64,000 nt of DNA. It comes from Rhabdophis nuchalis (lineage: Eukaryota; Chordata; Lepidosauria; Squamata; Natricidae). The position numbers and the translations under genes are program-made. The notes beneath the pieces are model-generated. The model was not told where the DNA came from and ran no database searches. It was given only the letters and a program-made list of their open reading frames with translations. Positions within the stretch are counted from its first letter, which is position 1. Each line of letters begins with the position of its first letter. The stretch spans positions 101,752,875 to 101,816,874 of the forward strand of contig CM077644.1 of the NCBI GenBank assembly GCA_039707465.1, written 5' to 3'. Below, piece after piece: positions 40,501 through 54,223 of this stretch.

Positions 40501-43500
40501 CCTTCCCTTTTTGGCGAAGGTTGTTGAGAGTGTGGTGGCACAACAGTTTCCCCGTCACCTGGAGGAAGTTGATTATCTAGATCCGCGCCAGTCCGGCTTT
40601 CGGCCCGGGCATAGCACCGAGACGGCATTGGTCGCGTTGGTTGATGATCTCTGGAGGGCCAGAGATGGGGGTTGTTCCTCCATCCTGGTCCTATTAGACC
40701 TCTCGGCGGCTTTCGATACCATCGACCATGGTATCCTATTGCATCGGCTGGGGGTTTTTTACGGTGGTTCTCCTCCTACCTCTCTGGCCGATCGCAATTT
40801 GTGTTGGGAGGGGGGCAGAGGTCGACCGCGAGACCCCTCACATGTGGGGTGCCTCAGGGGTCGGTCCTCTCGCCCCTTCTGTTTAACACATATATGAAGC
40901 CGCTGGGTGAGATCATCCGTGGTTTTGGGGTAGAGTACCATCTATACGCTGATGACACCCAGCTGTATATATCTACCCCAAACCACCCCAACGATGCCGT
41001 AGCGGTGATGTGCCAGTGCCTGGAAGCCGTGCGGATCTGGATGGGAAGTAACGGACTCAGGCTCAACCCGACCAAGACCGAGTGGCTGTGGTTTCCGGCT
41101 GCCCGATTCAACCAGCTTACTCCATCGCTGGCCATAGGGGGCGAACATCTTGCCCCTGTGGATGGGGCGCGCAATTTGGGTGTCCTCCTGGATGCCCGGC
41201 TGTCCATGGAAGATCAAGTGACAGCCGTGGCCAGGAGGGCGTTTTACCAGGTTCGCCTGGTTCGCCAATTGCGCCCCCTATTGGATCGGGACGCCCTTCG
41301 CACAGTCACTCATGCGCTCGTGACATCCCGACTGGACTATTGTAACTCTCTCTACATGGGGCTTCCCTTGAGGTGCACCCGGAGAATTCAGCTAGTCCAG
41401 AATGCAGCCGCGCGAGCAATTATGGGGACCGCAAGGTCTACCCACGTAACACCGTTCTTGCGCGAGCTGCACTGGCTACCTGTCGTCTTCCGGGTGCGCT
41501 TCAAGGTGTTAATTATCATCTTTAAAGCGCTCCATGGCTCGGGACCTAGCTATCTGCGGGATCGGATCCTGCCTCATACATCCTCACGGCCGATTCGCTC
41601 CCACAGAGAGGGACTTCTCCGGGTGCCGTCCACTAGACTTTGTCAGCGGGCGACGCCCAGGGGAAGGGCTCTCTCTGTGGCGGGCCCGGCCCTCTGGAAC
41701 GACCTTCCCGCCGATATTAGAACGACCACGGACCTCCGCTCCTTCCGTCTTAAATTAAAAACTTACTTTTTCTGTCTGGCCGGCCTGGGATAGTCTCCCT
41801 GTCTTGGGGGTTTTACTGGGTAGTTTTAATATAGTTAGTTTTATGGGAATTTTAGCACAGATTTAGTTTAATTTGGTTTTAGAATTGTTTGTATATTTCT
41901 TATTGTTTTTATTCTGCCTGTGCACCGCCCCGAGTCCCCATGGGGAGAGGGAGCGGTTTATAAGTATTAAAATTATTATTATTATTATTATTATTCTGTG
42001 GGAGCGTATCGGTCTGAGGGATGTATGGGGCAGGAGGCGGTCTCGCATATAACTTTTGCATGTCAAACATTCATATACATGTTATTTTCATATCAAGGAT
42101 CAACCTAGTCGTGGTTATTCTTTTATTTCCAAGAGGGAACAATAATCTATGTGGATACCTTAATGGGACAACACTATGGGCCTGAGGTTTTCTTTGTCTG
42201 CCCTAAAATATCACTAGGGCAGCCCAACATCTGGATTTTCTTTCCTATAGATACTTTTTTTTTGTTGCAGATACATTTGAGACATCATTTTCACAGTTCA
42301 ACCAACATGGGAATGGGGATCGTTTGAGAGATACACCTTTCAAGAGCAGATATACCATGACATGTGTGATCTCTTTTCCTACAAAACCAATTTGGCATTG
42401 TAATCATTTGTTATTTTTAAGAAAGCAAATGACAGTTCACTGACACAAGGTATAACATGGAAGCAACTTTAGCATTAATTTGAAAAAAAAAGGTAATCTT
42501 TTAAAAGTCTACAGGTGTGGCTGTTTTGTCTCAGTGTTGAGTGAAGCGTAATGACTGGAACTGACATAATTCTGGCTGACTAGCTTTTTAGTAGAGAGGA
42601 TTTTAAATAGAGTTCTTTCAACATTAATATTTTAGAGAAAGCTGATGCATAGATGGATTCAGGTTATTATGCAGGGCATGTGTCACAAAGAAGAGTTGGA
42701 AAATTATCAGTTGCTTCCTCCTTTTGCAAGTAATTAACCCTTAATAAACGAGCATGACATACTTTATAGTATATAATAGAAACCCCAAAAGAATAGGAAG
42801 CTTTATTGTGTCCACTTAAATACTATGTATAGATCTATTTAGGAATGAAGTTTTCAAATGATGAAGCAGAAAAACTGAAATGTATTTATATGGAAGCTTC
42901 CCAAACTGTTCCTAATAAATGTCTAGTTTGATTTATCAGAAACTTAGAACTTAGAATAAATTTATCACTTGAAATGTACGCTAATCGGCATACATTAAAA
43001 TGAAAAATGAAACTATATTGAAAAACATAGTTTTTAAAGGATGTAGCCTTAATTCAAAAAATATTTGAATGCTGTATTTATTTTCCAAAAAAATTGATTA
43101 GATTGTTTTAAAAAAATTGCCCTGTGGGAATTTAAATGTTTTTCATAACCTTGATATTTTGGTCAATCCCACTAAAGATAGCAAAAATCTAGCTTCATTC
43201 CAGGCTTTCCCACAACATTTTATATGACAAATCTCTTGTTGATTAGAGCTATCAGGTGTGGAATGAACAATTCAAATGACCAATTGGTTATTAGAGCTTT
43301 CTAATTTATCTGCAGTTAGCAGCAGCCTGATAGCCCTATCCCTAAATAATCATCCAAAGCACATAAAAAAACAGGTAGACCCAATACACCATCACTTTTA
43401 TGGTCTTTTTCCTCTTTATCAGCCGTTCATGTTTCCACTTTTAACCCTCTTGTCCTCCCCACCTTTTATAAATTTTGAAGAGAGATTCACAGCCATAAAG

Positions 43501-46500
43501 CTATTGCTGGAGTCTTATTGTTAACAGCTTGGTGGTTTTATTCAAAATCTTGTTTTTTCTATTCCTTAAACCTTGATTTTGCACTAAACTAATTACATAG
43601 ACTAATGGTTTAGCCTGCCCACACTTGCTTAAAGGAGACTCATGTGCTCTGCAGGACGCACACACTGCAGATATGTTGCAAATCATATAACAAGCAGCAC
43701 ATTCCTCAATGGAAAAGCAATTTAAAATGACAAACTGAGAATATCTACAGCAGATTGCAGCTGCAGTGGTGCTCAAAATTGTACTGATACAGCAGGATGC
43801 AGGGGAGATTTATTCACATTTTAAAAGCAGGTTATGACGACGATGTAGCTGATGTCACTAGCGAGAAGACATGTCCCAGGGAAGCTCTTTGAGATCGTCG
43901 ATATCCCAGCTACTAGGGGGTCTTAATTGACCTGAAATCATCTCGTAGAGGCGATAAGCAAGGGGGGGGGGCGCGCATCCTGCTGATCTCAGGGAGTCCA
44001 CAAACTCCCTGATTGAAGCAGAAATAGCTTCTCAAACTGGCAACTGGGAAAATGGCCATTGTGAGCTGTTATGAAGCTGTCTATATGTCTACTGAAATGC
44101 ATGCATATCGTATTCTTTTCAACTGAATTCAGTTTCTTTTGAGCATTAAAATATGCGATCCATGATCCCAAAGTAAAAGGTTTTCAGTTTGGTTAGGTAT
44201 TCTACTGGCATTCACTAACAAGCCAGAATTATTCCAAAATAGCCCTTTTAGAATATTAGAATAAGTGATCTCCCTGGGAGTCTAAGATTCCATGGCACAA
44301 TGCTAGAGTGTTTTCTTGTCAAAATTCTGAGAGGAAAATCTGGTTGCCCTTTGTGTAACATTTTATTTGTTACATTTATATCCTGGCTCTTTCTCTACAA
44401 ACTCAAGACAATTTACAGACAGATTTTTCTGTATTTCATCTCTACAAAAATAAATCTTTGGAAGGTTGGTTTAATCCAGAGGTTCCCAAACTTGGCAACT
44501 TTAAGACTTGTGGACTTCAACTCCCAGAAGTTGAAGTCCACAAGTCTTAAAGTTGCCAAGTTTGGGAACCTCTGGTTTAGTCAGTCAGAAAGTTTCTGTC
44601 ACAGAAGGTAAACATGACTATATCATGATCCTTGCCAATCCCTTTACTATATTACATAGTTTCTACTTATTTACATATGATAAATATGTTTATGAAAATG
44701 TTGAAAGACATTAAAATTTCTTAAAAGAAAGGGATGCAATTTTATAATTCAGAATTGGAGCAGAAAGACAAAATTTATCAGGTTATATTAAGCAAGGTTC
44801 GGTCATATTTATATCCTAACATTAATTAGATTTAGAGAAAATCAAGTTCATTTATCAAGATATATTAGGCATGATTTAGCTATATTTTTATATTTTATTT
44901 ACCATACATGTATGCCTCATTTCGCTTGAATTGAAGCACTTTTCTTAGCCTATTGCTTTATTTTTAATTTGTCAATTTAAATGTCTCATAAGCCTTCACT
45001 ATAGTAAGATAACATGATAATACCCATTAGTTTTAGTGTGCAAGTCTAAGGAAATATTAACAGTGGTGAAATTTCAACCACTTTTACTTTTTAATTTGAA
45101 AGTCTCACCAAATAATTTATGCAACAGTAAATGCCAGAGACACTAACCCTCAAGCTCAGATTAAACAGATACACATTATTTTCTTTATTCAGAAAATAAG
45201 TGCAAACTCTGTGTATAATAGTTCACTGAGTCACAGTTCCCATGAATGGTACATCATATTTAATCTTATTTAACTTAATCTTAACTTAACCTTAGTTAAA
45301 GAGATTAAGCATCTTTTTGGAATGGAAATCTAAAGGTTATTATAATGCATGACTGCAAATAGACAAGTCCATTCCAGAAGTATTTGTTATTTCCAGTCAC
45401 CTTGATACAATTATAGTGTTGCCTTCAATTAAACAGAAAACTCCTTTTTTGGATTCATGAAAAAGAAAACATATTATAAAAAGAGGTTAGATGCAAATAG
45501 ACCACACCGGTAGTTCCAGTCATGGTGTCTGAGTAATTTTTCATCCTCCCTCTTTGAAAAGAAAGTAGGCAAATTGATACTTTTGAAAACTTAGCATAAT
45601 TCCAGATTATATGTTTAAATTGTGATAGCAAGCCATAAATTTTGATAAACAAGATTAATTCACTTCAGTTAAAACACTGAGAAAATGTATTCCATATTCA
45701 CAAATATTGAAAGATAATTGATTCAATGCAGGAGAAAGCAGAGTTGGTCTAGGAATGAAAATGTATGCAATTAATAAATCACTATTGGAAAATAAAATAT
45801 AAGTTGTATGGTTTAATTATGGAATAGCACCTGAGTGCATTTACACAGCTCTGGAGATAATAAACCAACTACTACAGCCATCTTGTTTTGTATTACCTTT
45901 ACTGAAGAAGCAGCATACAACATATCTTCCAGTGCAAAATGGCAACATTGGTTTAAGTATTCCTGACAAAATTCCTGGATCAATTGCAGATTGTACAAAC
46001 TGTCAGCCAGCGACATGGTTTCCTTCAAACAGATATCTATATATGATGGAGAGATTAAAAAAACGATAGTGGCTCTACAATTCCCAATATTCAGAAACAA
46101 ATTGAAATCCAGAATTCATTTCTAATATGCTATATGTTATAGCAGGGGTCTGCAAAGTCGGCTCTTTTAAGACTGGTGGACTTCAACTCCCAGAATTCCC
46201 CAGCCAGCTATGCTGGCTGGGGAACTCTGGGAGTTGAAGTCCACCAGTCTTAAAAGAGCCGACTTTGCAGACCCCTGTGTTATAGGATGTTACCTAGTTT
46301 GGGTAATGAAACATCTGTAAGAACACAACCAAACTCAGAGAGCACGAAGGACTCCTCACATAGGGTTTTTTATTCACAGCAATGCCAATTCACAGTTAGG
46401 CAACCTCCTTTAAACTAGTGATTTTGTAAACAATGCAACTACTAGAAACAGAAAATAAAACAATGGACCTGTATTTTGTTGAATTATACTTTTGGGTTTT

Positions 46501-49500
46501 TGCTGCCTTCAAGTCAGCTTTTGACTCCTTGTGATTGCTTGGACATGAATTTTAAAGTTTTCAAAGTGGTTTCCCATTGCCTGCTTCTTTTTAGGGCTAA
46601 GAGAAAGGGACTTTTAGGCCTTAGAGAAAGGTCACCAAGACTTTTAAGATGGAATTAAAACTCAAAGTCTCCCAGTTTATAGCTTGTGCCTTAACTACAC
46701 CAAACAAGCTCGGTACACATTAATAAATATCAATACTTTGGAATGATGACACTTAATACTAAAACAAATCAAGACACAAAAACACCATGTACTTTTCAAT
46801 TCACTTTCACTTCTTAGTAAATAAATAGTTAAAACCTGAAAAGGGATACTTTTGTATGGTTTGACCAACCATTAGGGTTAAGTGAGTGCATTTAAAAAGG
46901 ATATTAAACTAACAGCAAAATCTGGTTTGAAGTCAATTTGTCAGGACAGTTAATCATAATCCTTGATTCCTATTAAGCAGTTACCCTTTTGATTTGTTTG
47001 CATGTCTTTGTGAAAGCAAGAACAAGTGAGTGATGTACTTGGGCTGTGCAATCATTCACATGTTAATTTCATTAAATTGCTGACTTTTGACCAGCGAAAA
47101 CCCACTTAGTAGTAATTATTTACTCCTAAGCAATCAAATTGCCTTTTTTCCATTCATCTTCTCCATGAGATAGTGAAGAGGCAATCAGCTTTAGTTCTAT
47201 AATTGTACTTGGGGGTAGGGGGTGTTACGTACAGATTTTAAACTGTTATTAATATTGTCTATTTTTTTAAAAAAAATCCTTTATTAATCATGCTTGCAGT
47301 TCATTTGATTCTCTCATAGTTGAAGAAAAATGTAAAGCTGGGATTAATTCAGAACAGCAATAATCATGCTGGAGGAATGGCAGAGGCACAGGGGAGATTC
47401 ATGAAAAGTCTGTTGCTATTCTGTTAAGCAGTTATTTATTGTCACACCCAAATGAAAGTCAATTTTTAAATATATATGGTAATTTCAAATGTTGGTTTAT
47501 TAAACATGCTGCCACAAAAAAAATATCACAGAAAAAAAAGGTAAATGTGTATTTTATTTAAATTAATAGGTAAACTTTCAGTTGAACCACACTATTTTGG
47601 TGAAGACATCTATTCCCAACTTCATAAAACCAAAGAGTTCATTAAGCTGGGAAATTTTATACTAAAGCCAAACAAAGGATGGCACAAATATTCTGGTTTG
47701 CATTAAACCATAATTCTGTTATGCCTGAACCAATAAACTCTGTCTTAATATCAATGAACAAATTGGAAAAATAAGTAAAGATTCAGTTAAAATATTATCA
47801 AAAATAATAAGGCTAGTCTGATGTCTAATTAACAGGCTTATTGTAATCAAGCAGACTTACCCTCTAATCTAACAATCTCTGGGCAGTAAAAATGGATCAG
47901 AGCAGCTAAAGCACAGCCATCTCTGCCATCTTTCAGCAGATTTTCCACCAAGGGAACACAAGGCAGTTGCTTAAGCAGAGTCTGTTCCTTCCGGTATCGA
48001 GCCTGTCATATAAAAAGAAGAAAACCATCCAGAAACATTTGTACAAAGAATGATATGCTGGAAACTCTTTAACTAAATATCCACAAAAAACAAATCCAAT
48101 TTTCTCAAACCACACCTCATTTTCTTAATTTATGTAGATTTAAACAGTTCGATTTGGAGGCGTGCAGTCTTTAATCAAGTTTCTCCAACACCCACACAAT
48201 CTTTCTAGGCCATTAATACTCATACTTCAGGAGTTAAAGAGATCAGAGCAACAGAAATGCGCAATGGCATATAAAATGAGACAGGTTATGATTAGGCTCA
48301 CACACCATGGATTACAAACCACAGTGTTTGGTTTATATTTTGAATAAAGCCATAAACAAAGCACATTATGGATGAATATTAATGCATAATTTCTGTATTC
48401 CTATTTCCTTATCTGAGAACTCAACTTTTTAAAAAAATAATTATTTTATTTTTATATAAACAATCCATTTCCCACTGACCAGCGTGTTGTCTGGGTACAA
48501 ATATTTTGTGCCAACATTAAAATACACAATCTTATTCATTATTTAATCTCATTTTAGATTAATTTCTAATACCTTAAGTATCTAATATTATAACAATCCC
48601 ATTGTAATATATTTAACTCTATTAGTTATATTGATTTGTAATACATTTTCTATACTTTCAATAACTTCTTTTACTTTTATTTCTTATATCTGTTGAAACC
48701 CTTGGTAAGGTAAAGTTTTGGTTTGTGACGTTTGGAAGAAAATATTTTAAGATTATGATAATATTTTTATTTTCTGTCCAGTGAGCTGAAAGGTATAATA
48801 TAGCTTTGGTTTCCCTTATATGTATTTTGCAAATGATTAATTTAAATCTGAACTAAAGAAACTAGTTCCAAGCAATAGTTTACAGATTTAGTTGGTATCA
48901 AGGAGCCCCAATTAACCTGAGAAATATGATTTATATTTCGCAGTACATTAAATCATAATGTGATTTAGTTTTTTTCTAGCATTATTTGGGAATGTAGCCA
49001 CTGTGCTTTCTAAATCACTGCTTATGGTTTAACATTATGTATTAGCTAGGCTTCCAGTCAATCAGTCACTCTTAACATAACATGCCAGGATTTGTTTCTT
49101 TTCTGAAACAATATTAACTGCATTTGTTAAGGCACTTGAAAGAGTCATAACTACGAAATGTAAGCCAGGCTTTTTTCCTGGCTGTCAGTTCTCAGTTATA
49201 TATCCCACTTGACTCTGTTTTTGACAACTATCCACTATTCTTTGGAAGCATGACAATTTTTGCGTTTGGGCAAATTTGAATTTGAATCCCAGATCTCCTT
49301 AGACTCTGAAAGTTAACATATCAAACATTGCCCCAAACCCACCAGCTGTGTTTTGGTTTCACATTAGGTGTAATTAACTAGCGTTTAATATATAATTTAT
49401 ATAAGTTTATTTTTCTTGTAGTACCTCTGTGCCTTTTCACATTGGCTGAGCTATTTGTATGCTTTTAAATTCTCCTACAGAAGCCCATGTTCCAAGATGT

Positions 49501-52500
49501 CAGTTCTACTTTTTAAACTGCCCATCACCCTGTAACTTCGTTTTTCTTTACTTCAAAGACTTCATTTTTGTTGACTTCTGTTTACGCTGGAGTAAGAAGC
49601 AATAATGAATGAAAAGTAAACATGCCTAAGCCGTTTTAGATTATAGAAGGGGAAAAATAATTCATTTAAGCATCGAAGATCCTTCCGTCTTGTATACTCA
49701 TCACGATAATTGAGCATTACACATGAACGTATTCCCTCTTTCCCCTCTTTTTCTAAGGAAAGGATTTGTTGTGGACATACTGATATTAACTTTTACAGAG
49801 GTTCTCAAAGTTTGTGATGCTATGATTGCCTGGAATAACAAACATGTACGACCTTCCTATAAATAATGAAACTGATGGTAATAGAAGCAGCCAAACAGGA
49901 ATTTTAGCATCAGCTGCCACAGGGGCAAGTTAGGTTATGGCTGGCTATGAACAGGTGCTCTCTGTGGGCAACATCTTCTCCTTCCTACTAGCTATGTATT
50001 ACACAAAGGGTTCCTTCCCTTCTCCAGAAACCAAACCTTTGCAGATACCGTTGCTCCTCTCTACCCACCTTCCAACACTTCTGGCTACCAGAGTCACCCT
50101 GTCACCAGTTCTCAAAAACTAATTTAAAGAGATATTTCATTCCCATTTGTTTTTTATTATGTCTTCCAAATTCTTTTCAAAACGCTCAAGAGGCATATGT
50201 GTATGCAATATATATACTATGCTATATGTGTCTCAGTGTGTATAAGGGTAGCCCATAAACACATACCAAAATAACACAGCATTTCATCTTTTATAACTAC
50301 TTTTATGTCTCTGACATGTTAGAACAATTTATTCTCCCTCCAAAAATTTCCCCTCCCTAGTAAAATAAATGTGTCGAATGTGTAGATTTCTGCATTTTCA
50401 AAATTGATAATATAAACCACAACATTAGCATGAAAGAAATAAAATGAGCTTAGATCTATTGCCAAGTTTGTTTGGAAGTGAAAATTTTTGTTGTAGAAAA
50501 TTATGTGTTTAAAGTAAATATAATAAATGAGCAATTGTAACCATATATTATACCTCCCTCCCTCTCTTGCATTGTATGTCATTTACTCCTTACACCTGAA
50601 AATTGTGAAATGGACACTGGGCTTGGTATTTGTTCAGCTGGAACTATAATGGGGCTAGTTGGGTGATGGGACCAACTCTATTCCAGAGTATCTTAAATTA
50701 TAGCTGCTGTCTCCTTTGGAGGTGTGTGTGTCTTACTTAAAAGGCATTGAGTAGGGCAGGGGTGTCCAAACTTGGGAACTTTAAGACTTGTGGACTTCAA
50801 CTCCCAGAATTCCCCAGCCAGCTATGCTATGCTGGCTGGGGAATTCTGGGAGTTGAAGTCCACAAGTCTTAAAGTTCCCAAGTTTGGACACCCCTGCAGT
50901 AGGGAGAAGAGGCAGAAATGAAATGCATTATTGGCCTATCATTACATTGGCAAAGCAACGGATACAACATTAAGCGAATGAATCGAAGTAAAGCAACATG
51001 ACAAACTTACAGGAACCAGTTTCCAAAACCACTTGGAAGGAGACTTCAAGGGAAGCAGCAGGGAAAAAGCAACAGGCAAAGAAGAACATGAACATGTTGA
51101 CTGTAATTGAGCAATTCCACCATTACATTTTCTTTAAGCCATTTTCAGATTCATGAAAAATTAATTATACTTAATTGTCTTGAAAGACACATTCATTTAT
51201 TACAAATAGCATTGCTAAATATACCCATGTGAAAACAATACGTTACTTTTAGTCAGTTCAGCACACAGCAGCAGAAAAACTCTCATTCTGAGATAAATTG
51301 ATAAATACACGTAAATAGTACCTTTTATCTCAAGAAAGTAATAGTAATTTCTAATCTATTATTCTAACCAAATAAACAATTTAATCTTCAAATGAGTTAT
51401 ACTGGGGCTTCCAAGTTGGAGTTGTAACTTTGGAACCTTTTTATTCTACATTTTTCCATGAGCAATGAAAGTACATCTTTACAGCACTTCTAGGCATGGA
51501 AAACAAATCTTGTTCAATTTTTAATGATAAACTCATTCACTTTTAATAGGTTATTCATTTTATAACCTAAAACTTGTTATGGACTGATGAGTTTTGCACC
51601 AGTATTTTGGTAATGAGTAAAAGAAGAAAATATATATATTCTGGGAAAATACAGGGAATGCAAAGACTAGCCCTTAAGCTAAATTATTAGCACAAATAAT
51701 GGTTATTAAATCCCCAGCTACTGATACTGGATGTATTCTGAATTCCCAGGTTAAAAGCCAAATGCAACATTTTACTTCTTACTTACGTAGATTTTACTGA
51801 GTGACTTTCATTCTTAGAAAGATTCTCTACTCTGTTTATTTTTACTGATTGCTGCTTAAACATGTTATTTTTTTCATGAATATTGCTGTAATCAATTTTA
51901 AACTTGGGTCCATTTGGAGAAGGGCGGGGTATAAATTTAATAAAAATATATATAAAAAAATAAACTTACTAATATTTAATTATTGGAATTATTGAATCAT
52001 TGGAAGCTGTTTAAAGAACCTTCCTTGTCAGCGAATAAATTCTATGTTTAAAATAATTGTAACCATAATTTTAACTGTTAAAATTATCCTGAGTGTTCTT
52101 TTCGTTAGACCTAAGGGGAGGAAAGGAAAATATTATCAATTAATTTATGAACTAGTTTTATATCAGATTTGATTTGCCTTATCTCCTGCTTTTACCGTCT
52201 TAAACTGGAAAAGCTTCCTTTGTAACTTTCAAGATTATATTGCTGTCAATATTTTTTTTATTTTATTCAGAAAGTTAAAATACAATATCATTTAAGGTTT
52301 TTTTTAAAGGATTATATTGTTGTAACAAAGCTGCTTGCTACCGATGTTAACTGCCAGGAAGATGTGCTCAAGGCTTCACCTTGGTTGCAAACAGGTTTCC
52401 CTCTGTTGATTTTAACCTAAAAGCCCTACCTGCTTTAGCACCAAGGGATCTTTCTGAGTGCTTTGGCCAATTTGAAATGTATTCTTCATGACAGAAGGTG

Positions 52501-53564
52501 TTAGTCACCGTATTTTTTGGAATATAAGATGCACCTTCCCTCCCCAAAAGAGCGGGGAAATATTGGTACGTCTTATACACCGAATACAGCCATTTTTGGC
52601 CTCCCAAAGCCCCGCCCCCCATTTTTGCGAAAAATGGGTGAAAAATGGGCCGTTTCCCCTCAAAACTCAGGCGTTTTTCCCCTTCCTCCAGCCCCCAGAA
52701 GCACTCTGCAGGCTTCAGCAAGGCTGGGGGGAAGGGAAAAATACCCCCCTTTTTGCAAAAAAAAAAAAAAAAAAAAAAAAATGGGCCGCTTTTCACAAAA
52801 ATGGAGGCGTTTTTGCCTTTCTCCAGCCCCCAGAAGCACTCTGCAGACTTCAGTTTTTGCAGTAAGGCAAAAACGCCTGTTTTTACAAAAAATGGCCCAT
52901 TTTACACCCGTTTTTTGCAAAAATGGGGGCATTTTTGCTTTCCCCCAGCCCTGCTGAAGTGCTCCTGGGGGCTAGAGTAAGGCAAAACCTTTTTTTTCTT
53001 ACTTACCTCTTCAAAATCTTGGTGCATCTTATACACTGGTGCATCTTATACTCCGAAAAAATACGGTATTCCATGTTATTATAAAATGTGGGAGAGGGAG
53101 TCAACAATTCAAACTTTTTTTTTTACCATGGTCAGTAGAATGCCTTCCTTTTGATATTACAGTAGTACCCCCTTAAAACTGGCCTCCCGCAAAGCAGAGA
53201 AGACTGGCCTATTCTTGATGGCGGTTCGGTGTTAAATGCCAGCTTGTAGCTGTGGACTATGTTTTATGGGATTGAGGTTCTACTATGAGACTCTCTTTAT
53301 TTAACAATGATTAATTTATGATATTAGAGGCTACTCTGGAGGCTTTGCCATTTTACCATTTGCTGTGGATCTATTAGTATTCACTAGTGTTTTAATGGTT
53401 TTAATTTTGGGGAGGGGGTAATTTTCCATGAGTCTAAATTGATTTGGCACCATACGAGCTCAATAAATAAATAATAAAATAAATAAAATGCTATTAAAAC
53501 ATTTCACAAGCACTACCTCAGAATCCCTGATGCAAATCCATACAATTATTATTCTGTATGGACC

Positions 53565-53604
<40 letters not shown>

Positions 53605-53882
53605 CCATCCATCCATCCATCCATCCATCCATCCATCCATCCATCCATCCATCCATCCATCCAATTTTAAGGCTTAACGTGTTTCTACATCTCATTAAGC
53701 CAGCGTTTCTCAAATAGTGGGGCGCGCCCCCCTGGGGGGGCGCGAGGCTCTGTAAAGGGGGGCGCGTTTGACCTCGGCAAATCGGCTCTGCCGATTCCCT
53801 TTCTCCCTCCTCCTCCCTCCCTCCACAGCCGGCATGCTGGCCACTCGTCGTCTTCCAGGGACTGCCGTTCCTCGCACGCACG

Positions 53883-53918
<36 letters not shown>

Positions 53919-54183
53919 GGCTTCTCAGCTCCTGGAAGGAGCGGAGCGAGCGAACGAGCGATCAAGCACGGGTGGCCGGGGCAGGCTAAGGCGGGTGAGC
54001 CGGGCTGAGGAGACTCCGCGGGGAGTGGGGGCGGGGGGGGGGGACGACGACACACAGACAGAGAGAGGCACAGACACAGAGAGAGACAGGGAGGGGGGGA
54101 GGAATCAGAGAGTGACAGACACACACAGAGAGACAGAGAGACAGGGAGAGAAAGAGAGAGACACAGGAAGTGCGTGAATGCAA

Positions 54184-54223
<40 letters not shown>

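Larger units (their letters stand above)
37355..41994 (+). mobile_element. Near full-length L2 LINE inserted in an older L2
   Basis: About 4.64 kb. It has a GC-rich 5' UTR (37355 to about 38270, opening AGATAAGTCTGCGCTTGCGC), a spacer, an endonuclease plus reverse transcriptase frame (38546 on), a 3' UTR with TGCACCGCCCCGAGTCCCC and an (ATT)n tail at 41970-41994. The host L2 breaks at 37354 and resumes at 41995 with essentially no duplicated or lost base. No separate ORF1 seen. One deletion in the reverse transcriptase disables it. Confidence 0.9.
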
